This document shows, in pieces, positions 23,154 to 34,081 of a DNA stretch of 64,000 bases; within the stretch, counting starts at the first letter, position 1; each line of letters starts with the position of its first letter. Source of the DNA: Diplosphaera chodatii. Taxonomy: Eukaryota > Chlorophyta > Trebouxiophyceae > Prasiolales > Stichococcaceae. The DNA lies in NCBI GenBank assembly GCA_032358165.1, contig JAALGY010000010.1:558001-622000 (forward strand). The letters are read 5' to 3'. Under the pieces are notes generated by a model. The model did not search any database. It worked only from the letters and a program-made list of their open reading frames with translations, and was not told where the DNA came from. The position numbers were made by a program, and so were the translations under genes.

Positions 23154-23890
23154 CCAACGCACACCTCCTACACCCTCACACCTCACCTGCCAGCACCCGC
23201 CGTCATCTCTACCTTCACTTTCGGTCCCATCCTAGACTCCCACCGCCACTCACCTTGTTTGTTTGTTTGTTTGTTTGTTTTTTACAAAGGGCGTCCAGAC
23301 CAGAACCAAGCTCAAGAACAAGGCTCTGCGGCACAATGCGGCTTCTCACGTGTGAACGTGAGGGCGGCTGAGTATGTCATCAAAACGTCATGTTCGAAAT
23401 ATGTCGATGGAGGACACTGAAACCACAAGGGAATGCAGGGCCCATGAGACCAGCGAAAGGCAATAGTCCCGATGAGGAAGGCTACCTAATGGTCGTACAG
23501 GTGCGGGGACCTAGCGGCGGCGGCAGCAATGCCACGCACTCGCGGCGAAGTCGCACCGCTGCGGGTCTATCACTCTAGAAATGTCAAAACGTCTGTCTGT
23601 CCACGTGCCACGGCACCCGCGGGTAAACCCAGAAAACCCCGCGCAGACATGCAGGGACCGGTTGCGTACAAGTACGCCGAGCTCTGGGCCCGCTGGGACC
23701 GGATACGCCGCGAGGCGCCCTGCATGCTGGTGAAAGCAACCAAACCCAAAGGGACTGAGGGCTGGCGCTGGCAATCAACAGAGGGCTGGCGGCTGACGCC
23801 GCAAGCTGTCCGATATGCACAACACCGGGCACCAGGGTCTTCTGAGGCAGGTGCTCCCATCCGCGCGGGCTCCGCGGGTGGCCGCTGCTA

Positions 23891-23962
23891 TGGAATGGAA
23901 AGCGGTAAGGGAAGTTGCAAATAGCGATGGAAAAGAGAACCTTTGACCGGAAGGATGTTTTG
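23891..23962 (-). mobile_element. SINE-C subfamily 2, 3' fragment
   Basis: TGCTA on each side (about 23886-23890 and 23963-23967) in LINE-B sequence GGCCGCTGCTAGGTG. Only the last ~70 bp of the SINE are present. Confidence 0.75.
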
Positions 23963-24049
23963 CTAGGTGTTGTCATGCTACTAAGGTCTTGGTCTTGGTC
24001 TTGCTCTTGTTCTTGATCTTGGCCCAGTGCTGACAGGGCAGATGAGGTA

Positions 24050-24905
24050 CGCGTATACAAGTGAGGGTGAGTGGTGGTGGGGGACCAGGATGGGACCGAA
24101 GGTGAAGGTGAAGGCGACGGCGGGTGCTGGCAGGTGAGGTGTGAGGGTGTAGGCGAAGGTGAGCGGCGGGGGGAGTCCGGGATGGGACCGAAAGTGAAGG
24201 TGAAGGCGACGGCGGGTGCTGGCAGGTGAGGTGTGAGGGTGTAGGTGAGGGTGAGCGGCGGTGGGAGTCCGGTATGGGACCGAAAGTGAAGGTGATGGCG
24301 ACGGCGGGTGCTGGCAGGTGAGGTGTGAGGGTGTAGGTGAGGGTGAGCGGCGGTGGGGGTCCGGCATGGGACCGAAAGTGAAGGTGAAGGCGACGGCGGG
24401 TGCCGGCAGGTGAGGTGTGAGGGTGTAGGTGACGGTGAGCGGCGGTGGGAGTCCAGGATGGGACCGAAAGTGAAGGTGAAGGCGACGGCGGGTGCTGGCA
24501 GGTGAGGTGTGAGGGTGTAGGCGAAGGTGGGTGTTGGTGGGAGTCCAGGATGGGACCGAAAGTGAAGGTGAAGGCGACGGCGGGTGCTGCAGGTGAGGTG
24601 GGAGGGTGTAGGTGAAGGTGAGTGGCGGTGGGAGTCCAGGATGGGACAGAAGGTGACGGTGAAGGCGACGGCGGGTGCTGGCAGGTGAGGTGTGAGGGTG
24701 TAGGTGAGGGTGAGCGGCGGTGGGAGTCCGGTATGGGACCGAAAGTGAAGGTGAAGGCGACGGCGGGTGCTGGCAGGTGAGGTGTGAGGGTGTAGGCGAA
24801 GGTGAGCGGCGGTGGGAGTCCAGGATGGGACCGAAAGTGAAGGTGAAGGCGACGGCGGGTGCTGGCAGGTGAGGTGTGAGGGTGTAGGCGGTGTGCGTCG
24901 GCGTG
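24050..24905 (-). repeat. LINE-B 92-bp minisatellite, ~9 units
   Basis: Regular 92-bp period. Units differ at a few positions (AGCGGC/AGTGTT, GGCGAAGG/GGTGAGGG). One unit near 24590 is a few bases short. On the C-rich (minus) strand all three frames are free of stops. Confidence 0.9.
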
Positions 24906-24945
24906 AGTGTGGTGGGCATTCACCGTAGTCGTGCGAGACAGTGCT

Positions 24946-25743
24946 TCAGATGAGTTGGAGGCGCGGTGGGGAGGCAGCCGTCGGGGGTGGTTGCTGCGAT
25001 GTTTGCGGCGGGGGTCCAGGGCGGGACTCAGGCTGGGGCTGAGGTTGGCGCTGAGGCTGTGGACGTGATTGTGACTGTGGCTGTGGACGTACAGCTGGCA
25101 GCGGCACTGGGTGAGTGGCCGTCCAGCGGACGACAAGGTCTCGGCCGTTCATGCTGCAGAGGCCGCTCGCGATCCAGATCCTTTTGAAGTCGGTCATGGG
25201 GTTGTTGTCGTCGTCAATCTGCTGGCCTCGCTGAGCTCCAGTCATGTGCGCGTCGCACTGCTGTGCTAGCTCCGTGGGGGACGTGTAGGCGGCAGTGAAC
25301 TCGGTGCGCATCGACTGCACGGCGGAGTGGAGGGTGGCGGCGGCGATAGATGTAGATGAGGGTGTGGGGCCACCATGGTGGACAGCACAGTGGGCGTCCC
25401 AGGCCTTCTGTAGGTAGGTGACCCGAAGCCGGGTCCACAGCTCAACGTCGAGGCGGCCAGGGTGCCAGGCAGTGGGGTCGCCGGCGATGATGACGTCAGG
25501 AGTGGTTGGGGGTGTGTGGCCGCCGTCGATGGCAGCCCACAAGTCGCAGAGCCACTGGAGGGCAGGGCGTGTGAGTGGGCAGTGGAGGAGGACGTGGGTG
25601 GTGTTGGCAACGGTGGTGGGCTGCAGGGTGGCAGGGTTGTTGACGAGCGGGGTACGGCAAGCCGGCCAGCGGCAGCAGGCCCTCTGCATGGGGGTGTCAC
25701 CTGACATGTCAACAGCGGCGTGCTTATAGCGGCAGTAGGTGAG
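24946..25743 (-). pseudogene. LINE-B reverse transcriptase C-terminal (zf-RVT-like) region
   Basis: Minus frame ending at 24946. CCRWPACR followed by ANTTHVLLHCPLTRP resembles the zinc-binding C-terminus of LINE reverse transcriptases. It continues with LWAAIDGG, LWTRLRVTYLQKAWDAH, MTDFKRIWIASG and a Pro/Gln-rich end. The frame continues on the far side of the inserted LINE-A copies at 32357-32640 (WRALHCQLRTP). With the insertion and no RT core it cannot be functional. Confidence 0.75.
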
Positions 25744-27422
25744 ACATTGACATTGATTACATACTGGTGGTGGGCCATTTTGGCCTAGCCACAGGCTCTG
25801 GCGGAAAAACCCAGAGCAACATGCACAACGAGTCGTGTACGAAACCGTTCACTCCCCGCTGACAGAATGGTTCCACTCAATCCCGGTTGGATGCACACCC
25901 CTCCAACTCTGCACATTGATCATGACAACCCCGCAAAAAGGCTGCCAGTTGCCCGGCATCCTGCTGCATAAAGTCCGCCACTGATGTGATGTTGCTGTCC
26001 TCAAACAGCTCCGAATGCTGCACCCTCTGATCTACTAGGGCTGGACACCCCCAGACCATATGCGCCTCATCATCCACCACGCCGCAGTTACACCGCTGAC
26101 ACAGCCGCTCTGCCCGCGGCAGCCGCTGCCACCTCCCTGTTTCCACCCCCAGCATGTGACTGCCCATGCGAAACTGTGCTAACCGCCGACGACCGGTCTT
26201 GGAGGCGACTGCCTGCAAGTAGCCGGCCATCTGGTAGTTGTCACTGTTCACAGGGCCCCTGACTCCCAGCCACTCACGCACTTTGCGCAAGTCGCTGCCA
26301 TTCACAGCATCGAAGGTGCGGCGCTGCAGGTGTGCAGTGACAACAGATGTGTCAATGCGCTGCGGCACGCCGTCAACGATGGGTGACATGAAGTGCAGGA
26401 ACGAACACACCTGGGCAGCCCAGCATGCTGAGCTGCTGGTGCTGCGCCCCGGCCGTGTGGCCAGAGCACAGTTCTCCAGGAATGCCTGCTTGGTGAGGCG
26501 GGTGTCCGGGATTGCGACCAGCCGGTTCCAGAACCGGCAGATGGCCAGCGTTGCCGTGTGCGCCACTGGGAACCGCCCAAGCTCCCCCAACACCGCCACG
26601 TTGGGAGTGCCTGTGCGCACGCCAAGAACAGACCGAAGGAACTTCCGATGGACAAGCTCACAAGTATCCATGCCAGTACCACATAACGCCCCAGGTCCCC
26701 ATGTTTCGACACCATATAGCATAACAGGACGTACTAGTGCATCAAACAAATGCAGTTGCAATGCTGGGTCATGCAGGCTCAGGTCGTGGCAACGATGCTG
26801 CAATGCAAGTGCGGCGCGCTGGGCGGAGGCCGCTCTGCCGATGCTAGCGGCAGCAAAAGAACTACGAGTAGAGATATCAACCCCCAGATAGGTAAACGAG
26901 TCCAGCACTTCGATGGGAGCATGCATGTAGGTGAGAACCGGTGGTGCAGCAGCCTGGGCTGCATACACCACGACCTTTGTCTTCTTCACGTTGACGGTGA
27001 GGCGCCAGCGCTTGCAGTACGACTCCAGCAGGTCGAGCTGCGCCTGCAGGCCGCGTACGGACGTGGACACCAGGTCCAGGTCATCTGCATAGAAGAGGGC
27101 AGGTGCCTGCACACCACACAGGGTGGGCAGGTCCAGGTCCCCGCCGGCGGCCTCCAGTTCCGCTTGGAAATCGTCAATGTAGATCCCGAAAAGGGTTGGA
27201 GATAGTGGACATCCCTGCTTAACGCCCAAAGTGCTCTGGAATGTATCGGACATTCCCCCCTCAAACTGCAATGCCATTGGCACATCAGCATACAGTGCCT
27301 GAACCCCCCTCAGAAACTCCCCATGCACCCCAATCCGCTGCAGCTTCTCCCAAAGCAAATCACGAGGTACAGTATCGTATGCCTTCTTGAAATCGACAAA
27401 GCAAGAGTACAGAGGCTGCTTA

Positions 27423-30400
27423 AACCCTGCTCCCCTAACAGCGCCCTGTCTGTGCTGAGCCTGAACGTCCAGGGCTGGCTGTCCAGAGATGCATCTGCTC
27501 TTTCGCAGGTCATCAAGGCGGCTGACTTCGATGTACTGGCATTCAGCGAGACGTGGGCGCGTGAGGGGAGCGATGCGCCGGAGCTGGACGGCTTCACGTC
27601 CGTCCTGCACCTGCCGCGCAGCCGGCGTCAGCAGCGTGGCGGCGCACGTGGCGGCATCGCTGTCTACGTCGCCGACAAGCTGGCACCAATGGTAACACAC
27701 TTATCGACTGGACCCCAGAACTGCTACGCTGTTTTGAGGTTTGACAAAGCCATTGGCCAGGAGGAGGATGCGTACATGTTCGCATGTTACATTCCACCAG
27801 AGGGCAGCCCATCATTTGATGGCAAAGGCCCTGCGGTCTGGGAGGCGTTACGTGAGGAGGTGAGCGCCACCTGCCGCATGGGGCATGTGTTTGTTGTTGG
27901 AGACCTGAACGCACGCACCAGCACCTGCCCGGACTTTCCGGGATCTGTCGATCACCCTGTCACAGAAGAGTTCCTGCCCTCCACTGCCCCTCCTGTGCAG
28001 TCACAGCGGCACAGCCGCGACAGCAGGGAGCGGCCCAACAAGTGGGGCAGGGCTCTGCTTGACATGTGTGTTGAGACATCCCTCAGGATTGCTAACGGTC
28101 GTGTCCCAGGAGATGAGGGGGGACAAGTCACTTTTGTCAGCCACAGTCAGGTGGGCAGCAGCCTGATCGACTATGTGCTTGCAAGTGCTGATGCATTCCC
28201 GCTGATTCAATCCCTAACAGTACTCCCTGCTCCCGAGTCGGACCACGCAGCCCTGCACTTGCTCATCAAGAGGACCACCGCCGCCCAGCAGCCGCTCCCA
28301 CGTCGCCAGCGCCGCCGCCATCAGCAGCAGCAACCGCAGCAGCCCACAACCCAGCAGCCCCTGCGCCTCAGCGCAGCGCAGCTGGGAGTGTGGCAGCAGC
28401 GCCTGCAGCAGCTTGATGCAGCAGCCCAACTGGTCGACATCGCAACGGCAGCTGACGCCGCCCAGGTACCTGATGACATGCATGCTGTGGGCTTGCAGTT
28501 CGACCAGTTTATCGAGACCACGCAGGCTGAGGTGGCTGCAACAGCGCCGGCCGCCAAGGGGCGGGGGCGTGACCGCAACGCTGTGCCCCGCTGGTGGGAC
28601 GCTGAACTGGCCCGCGGGCGCCGCGCAGCGCGGCAAGCCGCGCGTCGCGACCCGCAGTCAGCTGCTGCTCGCGCACTGCGCCAGCAGTACCAGCACCTGC
28701 TACGCCGCACACAGCGCCAGTGGACCCGCAGTCAGGCTCTTTCTCTCACTGAAATGGCTCGCTCTACCGACTCCAAGAAGTTCTGGCAGAAGTTCAAACC
28801 TGCTAAGAAGCGGTCCTGTCCCATAGCAGATGATGTGATGCTCGAGTCCTTCCGTAAACTACTGGATGCCCCCACACTTCCATCAAGCACTGCAGGTACC
28901 TCGGGTAGTGGGGCTGCGCCACCTTTTGCCGACGGGAGCGAGCTCAACTCGCCCTTCACAGCCGGCGCCGTGCAAGAGGCTATAGGAGCCCTGCGCGGAG
29001 GCAAAGCGACGGTGGGATTGCTCAAATTGGATGCTTTATCTGTTGCAGCGGCGCAGCTTGCACCCTGTCTTGCATGTATTTTTAACTCGTGTCAACGAGT
29101 TGCAGCGTTGCCAAGGAGCTGGGCATTGTGCGGCATCACGCCAATTCATAAGGGGGGCGACACATCTGATCCGGGTAATTACCGTGGCATTGCTGTTGGG
29201 TCTCTGCTGGCAAAACTATATGCTTGCATGCTTAACGAAAAGCTTATGAGGTGGACCGAGCAGCACCAGCTGCGCGCACGCGGACAGGCGGGCTTCCGCA
29301 AGGACCACCGCACCACCGATCAAACCTTCGTCGTTCGCACCCTCATCGAGAAGGCCAAGGCAGATAAGCAGCCTCTGTACTCTTGCTTTGTCGATTTCAA
29401 GAAGGCATACGATACTGTACCTCGTGATTTGCTTTGGGAGAAGCTGCAGCGGATTGGGGTGCATGGGGAGTTTCTGAGGGGGGTTCAGGCACTGTATGCT
29501 GATGTGCCAATGGCATTGCAGTTTGAGGGGGGAATGTCCGATACATTCCAGAGCACTTTGGGCGTTAAGCAGGGATGTCCACTATCTCCAACCCTTTTCG
29601 GGATCTACATTGACGATTTCCAAGCGGAACTGGAGGCCGCCGGCGGGGACCTGGACCTGCCCACCCTGTGTGGTGTGCAGGCACCTGCCCTCTTCTATGC
29701 AGATGACCTGGACCTGGTGTCCACGTCCGTACGCGGCCTGCAGGCGCAGCTCGACCTGCTGGAGTCGTACTGCAAGCGCTGGCGCCTCACCGTCAACGTG
29801 AAGAAGACAAAGGTCGTGGTGTATGCAGCCCAGGCTGCTGCACCACCGGTTCTCACCTACATGCATGCTCCCATCGAAGTGCTGGACTCGTTTACCTATC
29901 TGGGGGTTGATATCTCTACTCGTAGTTCTTTTGCTGCCGCTAGCATCGGCAGAGCGGCCTCCGCCCAGCGCGCCGCACTTGCATTGCAGCATCGTTGCCA
30001 CGACCTGAGCCTGCATGACCCAGCATTGCAGCTGCATTTGTTTGATGCACTAGTACGTCCTGTTATGCTATATGGTGTCGAAACATGGGGACCTGGGGCG
30101 TTATGTGGTACTGGCATGGATACTTGTGAGCTTGTCCATCGGAAGTTCCTTCGGTCTGTTCTTGGCGTGCGCACAGGCACTCCCAACGTGGCGGTGTTGG
30201 GGGAGCTTGGGCGGTTCCCAGTGGCGCACACGGCAACGCTGGCCATCTGCCGGTTCTGGAACCGGCTGGTCGCAATCCCGGACACCCGCCTCACCAAGCA
30301 GGCATTCCTGGAGAACTGTGCTCTGGCCACACGGCCGGGGCGCAGCACCAGCAGCTCAGCATGCTGGGCTGCCCAGGTGTGTTCGTTCCTGCACTTCATG

Positions 30401-31049
30401 TCACCCATCGTTGACGGCGTGCCGCAGCGCATTGACACATCTGTTGTCACTGCACACCTGCAGCGCCGCACCTTCGATGCTGTGAATGGCAGCGACTTGC
30501 GCAAAGTGCGTGAGTGGCTGGGAGTCAGGGGCCCTGTGAACAGTGACAACTACCAGATGGCCGGCTACTTGCAGGCAGTCGCCTCCAAGACCGGTCGTCG
30601 GCGGTTAGCACAGTTTCGCATGGGCAGTCACATGCTGGGGGTGGAAACAGGGAGGTGGCAGCGGCTGCCGCGGGCAGAGCGGCTGTGTCAGCGGTGTAAC
30701 TGCGGCGTGGTGGATGATGAGGCGCATATGGTCTGGGGGTGTCCAGCCCTAGTAGATCAGAGGGTGCAGCATTCGGAGCTGTTTGAGGACAGCAACATCA
30801 CATCAGTGGCGGACTTTATGCAGCAGGATGCCGGGCAACTGGCAGCCTTTTTGCGGGGTTGTCATGATCAATGTGCAGAGTTGGAGGGGTGTGCATCCAA
30901 CCGGGATTGAGTGGAACCATTCTGTCAGCGGGGAGTGAACGGTTTCGTACACGACTCGTTGTGCATGTTGCTCTGGGTTTTTCCGCCAGAGCCTGTGGCT
31001 AGGCCAAAATGGCCCACCACCAGTATGTAATCAATGTCAAATGTCAATG
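27423..31049 (+). mobile_element. LINE-A (A2) with open ORF2
   Basis: Starts at CCCCTAACAGCGCC, 5' of the endonuclease, after a short AACCCTGCT filler. It ends with TCAATGTCAAATGTCAATGG. It is inserted into a near-identical LINE-A of opposite orientation. Instead of a target duplication about 7 bp of the target are missing. ORF1 is absent. Confidence 0.87.
27431..30910 (+). CDS. LINE-A2 ORF2: APE endonuclease + reverse transcriptase, open frame
   Basis: About 1160 codons from SPNSALSVLSLNVQGW to the stop at 30910. All endonuclease motifs (SLNVQGW, FSETW, VVGDLNART, SDHAALH) and RT motifs (FVDFKKAYD, QGCPLSP, FYADD) are present, with the knuckle CQRCNCG and GC after DEAHMVW. Compared with the copy at 14842-18350 it has ISTRSS, GTGMDT, RPGRSTSSS and FEDSNITS. 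No in-frame AUG lies between the element 5' end and the endonuclease. It is the best candidate for a recently active source sequence, since two other copies in the window share its variants. Confidence 0.86.
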   Translation, partial: SPNSALSVLSLNVQGWLSRDASALSQVIKAADFDVLAFSETWAREGSDAPELDGFTSVLHLPRSRRQQRGGARGGIAVYVADKLAPMVTHLSTGPQNCYAVLRFDKAIGQEEDAYMFACYIPPEGSPSFDGKGPAVWEALREEVSATCRMGHVFVVGDLNARTSTCPDFPGSVDHPVTEEFLPSTAPPVQSQRHSRDSRERPNKWGRALLDMCVETSLRIANGRVPGDEGGQVTFVSHSQVGSSLIDYVLASADAFPLIQSLTVLPAPESDHAALHLLIKRTTAAQQPLPRRQRRRHQQQQPQQPTTQQPLRLSAAQLGVWQQRLQQLDAAAQLVDIATAADAAQVPDDMHAVGLQFDQFIETTQAEVAATAPAAKGRGRDRNAVPRWWDAELARGRRAARQAARRDPQSAAARALRQQYQHLLRRTQRQWTRSQALSLTEMARSTDSKKFWQKFKPAKKRSCPIADDVMLESFRKLLDAPTLPSSTAGTSGSGAAPPFADGSELNSPFTAGAVQEAIGALRGGKATVGLLKLDALSVAAAQLAPCLACIFNSCQRVAALPRSWALCGITPIHKGGDTSDPGNYRGIAVGSLLAKLYACMLNEKLMRWTEQHQLRARGQAGFRKDHRTTDQTFVVRTLIEKAKADKQPLYSCFVDFKKAYDTVPRDLLWEKLQRIGVHGEFLRGVQALYADVPMALQFEGGMSDTFQSTLGVKQGCPLSPTLFGIYIDDFQAELEAAGGDLDLPTLCGVQAPALFYADDLDLVSTSVRGLQAQLDLLESYCKRWRLTVNVKKTKVVVYAAQAAAPPVLTYMHAPIEVLDSFTYLGVDISTRSSFAAASIGRAASAQRAALALQHRCHDLSLHDPALQLHLFDALVRPVMLYGVETWGPGALCGTGMDTCELVHRKFLRSVLGVRTGTPNVAVLGELGRFPVAHTATLAICRFWNRLVAIPDTRLTKQAFLENCALATRPGRSTSSSACWAAQVCSFLHFMSPIVDGVPQRIDTSVVTAHLQRRTFDAVNGSDLRKVREWLGVRGPVNSDNYQMAGYLQAVASKTGRRRLAQFRMGSHMLGVETGRWQRLPRAERLCQRCNCGVVDDEAHMVWGCPALVDQRVQHSELFEDSNITSVADFMQQDAGQLAAFLRGCHDQCAELEGCASNRD

Positions 31050-32639
31050 GCCTTCTCGATGAGGGTGCGAACGACGAAGGTTTGATCGGTGGTGCGGTGG
31101 TCCTTGCGGAAGCCCGCCTGTCCGCGTGCGCGCAGCTGGTGCTGCTCGGTCCACCTCATAAGCTTTTCGTTAAGCATGCAAGCATATAGTTTTGCCAGCA
31201 GAGACCCAACAGCAATGCCACGGTAATTACCCGGATCAGATGTGTCGCCCCCCTTATGAATTGGCGTGATGCCGCACAATGCCCAGCTCCTTGGCAACGC
31301 TGCAACTCGTTGACACGAGTTAAAAATACATGCAAGACAGGGTGCAAGCTGCGCCGCTGCAACAGATAAAGCATCCAATTTGAGCAATCCCACCGTCGCT
31401 TTGCCTCCGCGCAGGGCTCCTATAGCCTCTTGCACGGCGCCGGCTGTGAAGGGCGAGTTGAGCTCGCTCCCGTCGGCAAAAGGTGGCGCAGCCCCACTAC
31501 CCGAGGTACCTGCAGTGCTTGATGGAAGTGTGGGGGCATCCAGTAGTTTACGGAAGGACTCGAGCATCACATCATCTGCTATGGGACAGGACCGCTTCTT
31601 AGCAGGTTTGAACTTCTGCCAGAACTTCTTGGAGTCGGTAGAGCGAGCCATTTCAGTGAGAGAAAGAGCCTGACTGCGGGTCCACTGGCGCTGTGTGCGG
31701 CGTAGCAGGTGCTGGTACTGCTGGCGCAGTGCGCGAGCAGCAGCTGACTGCGGGTCGCGACGCGCGGCTTGCCGCGCTGCGCGGCGCCCGCGGGCCAGTT
31801 CAGCGTCCCACCAGCGGGGCACAGCGTTGCGGTCACGCCCCCGCCCCTTGGCGGCCGGCGCTGTTGCAGCCACCTCAGCCTGCGTGGTCTCGATAAACTG
31901 GTCGAACTGCAAGCCCACAGCATGCATGTCATCAGGTACCTGGGCGGCGTCAGCTGCCGTTGCGATGTCGACCAGTTGGGCTGCTGCATCAAGCTGCTGC
32001 AGGCGCTGCTGCCACACTCCCAGCTGCGCTGCGCTGAGGCGCAGGGGCTGCTGGGTTGTGGGCTGCTGCGGTTGCTGCTGCTGATGGCGGCGGCGCTGGC
32101 GACGTGGGAGCGGCTGCTGGGCGGCGGTGGTCCTCTTGATGAGCAAGTGCAGGGCTGCGTGGTCCGACTCGGGAGCAGGGAGTACTGTTAGGGATTGAAT
32201 CAGCGGGAATGCATCAGCACTTGCAAGCACATAGTCGATCAGGCTGCTGCCCACCTGACTGTGGCTGACAAAAGTGACTTGTCCCCCCTCATCTCCTGGG
32301 ACACGACCGTTAGCAATCCTGAGGGATGTCTCAACACACATGTCAAGCAGAGCCCTGAGATGGTGTGCGGAGTTGGCAGTGAAGGGCTCGCCAGGCGACG
32401 GCAACATCGGCCTTGCGGATGTTGGTGCCGCAGAGCTGTTCCCAGCAACGGCGGTACTTGGAGGCGACGGCAGGGGCGGTGTTGTCCTGAGGAGGATGGC
32501 GTGATTGGTGGGGCCGGCGAGTGTGTGCTTGGGGCCGCTGCTGTGGGTCGCGGGCCCGTGTCGCCATAGCGTGCACGCTTGGTTGGGGCCCTGTGATGGC
32601 GATGAAGCATGGGAGACGGTGTGGAGCTGCCGTTGGCGA

Positions 32640-33545
32640 GGGCGAGTGGCAGGCTGTGGGTGGTGTGGATGGTGGTGAGGATGGCAGGCTGGTGTTGGCG
32701 GCGGCGGCAGGCGGCGGGCGGCACTCAGACCAAGGTGCAGCAGGTGGCAGGCTGTGGATAGCGGTAAGGGAAGTGCAAATAGCGATGGAAAAGGACCTTT
32801 GACCGGAAGGCTGTTTGTGTATTGCGTTTTTCAACGACTTATATACACAAACCATGGAGGATGGAATGGATAGCGGTAAGGGAAGTGCAAATAGCGATGG
32901 AAAAGGACCTTTGACCGGAAGGCTGTTTGTGTATTGCGTTTTTCAACGACTTATATACACAAACCATGGAGGGCAGATTGCCGAAGCAACCACTTGCATA
33001 GGGTGGGGTGGGTTGGTCCCACACGGAACTAGACCCGAAACTTCCGCCACCGCCAGGGATCGAACCCGGTCCCTGAACGGTGTCCAATGAATGGACATGG
33101 TGGTGTGGATGGTGGTGAGGATGGCAGGCTGGTGTTGGCGGCGGCGGCAGGCGGCGGGCGGCACTCAGACCAGGGTGCAGCAGGTGGCAGGCTGTGGGTG
33201 GTGTGTGGATGGTGACGACGGCAGGCTGGCGTTGGCGGCGGCGGCAGGCGGCGGGCGGCACTCAGACCAAGGTGCAGCAGGTGGCAGGCTGTGGGTGGTG
33301 TGGGTGGTGGTGAGGATGGCAGGCTGGTGTTGGCGGCGGCAACAGGCAGCGGGCAGCACCCAGGTCAGGGTGCAGCAGGTGGCAGGCTGAGGGTGTTGCG
33401 GATGCTGGTGAAGGGCGGCAGGCTGGTGTTGGCGGCGGCGGCGGCGCGGTGGGTAGCCCTCAGACCAGGGTGCAGCGGGTGGCAGGCTGGGGTGGTGTGG
33501 ATGCTGGTGGCAGGCTGATGTTGGGAGCTGGCACTGCTGATGTGG
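32640..33545. repeat. Second minisatellite, ~95-bp unit, in LINE-B copy
   Basis: Irregular units of ~93-97 bp containing GGTGCAGCAGGTGGCAGGCTG and GGCGGCAGGCGGCGGGCGGC, about six recognisable, interrupted by SINE-C at 32756-33092. It lies 5' (sense) of the RT C-terminal fragment and is unrelated in sequence to the 92-bp array. Confidence 0.75.
32756..33092 (-). mobile_element. SINE-C, full unit joined to a truncated unit
   Basis: A complete SINE-C (32867-33092) followed, in sense direction, by a second unit that starts at CCTCCATGGTTTGTG (32756-32866). The two are joined at the tail GGAATGG, forming a head-to-tail partial dimer. Confidence 0.8.
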
Positions 33546-33756
33546 GCAGTGCAGCACCACTGGAAGGTGGCACGTGCAGGCACGTGCCGCTCACGGCGAT
33601 CGAAAGAGGGGGGCTGGGAAACGGGGTAGCTGATGCTGACGTGGCAGTGGCAACACGTGCAAGCACGTGCCGCTGGCGCTGGGGATGACGGGGACGGTGG
33701 GGGCTTCAGTGGGTGCCTGCAGCAAAGCGGAGGACAACCGACAGCAGCTGCCTTTC

Positions 33757-33980
33757 ATTGGACACCGTTCAGGGACCGGGTTCGATCCCTGGCGGTGGCG
33801 GAAGTTTCGGGTCTAGTTCCGTGTGGGACCAACCCACCCCACCCTATGCAAGTGGTTGCTTCGGCAATCTGCCCTCCATGGTTTGTGTATATAAGTCGTT
33901 GAAAAACGCAATACACAAACAGCCTTCCGGTCAAAGGTCCTTTTCCATCGCTATTTGCACTTCCCTTACCGCTATCCATG
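33757..33980 (+). mobile_element. SINE-C, full-length
   Basis: From TCATTGGACACC to CGCTATCCAT, with GCCT on each side as a short target duplication. The B-box motif GGTTCGATCCC is at about 33779. Confidence 0.8.
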
Positions 33981-34081
33981 CCTAAGCCTAGCGACGGGCG
34001 ATGCCGGCGCGTAACGCGGCTGACGCACAGCTGAAGCCGGTGCAGGTGGCTGGCCGGGGTGTGGTTGGTATTCTCAAGCTG

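Larger units (their letters stand above)
25744..32356 (-). mobile_element. LINE-A (A2), split by an opposite-strand LINE-A
   Basis: Pieces 25744-27422 and about 31049-32356 together cover the 3' tail back to the middle of the endonuclease domain (LLDMCVETS). TGAG near 25740-25743 and 32356-32359 is the probable target duplication in LINE-B RT sequence. The interruption falls in the RT domain between TLIEKA and KQPLYSCF. Confidence 0.82.

Noticed and set aside
23529..23887. Conserved ORF with AELWARWDRIRREAP in LINE-B 3' ends as a gene
   Set aside because: It repeats in many truncated copies on both strands with no start or family motif; conservation reflects element copies. It may be a remnant of a LINE-B protein but cannot be supported.
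24050..24905. CRISPR-like array
   Set aside because: Units are contiguous tandem repeats without spacers, in a eukaryotic context.
33779..33800. tRNA gene
   Set aside because: Only the T-arm is present; no acceptor, D or anticodon arms, and the motif recurs in every SINE-C.
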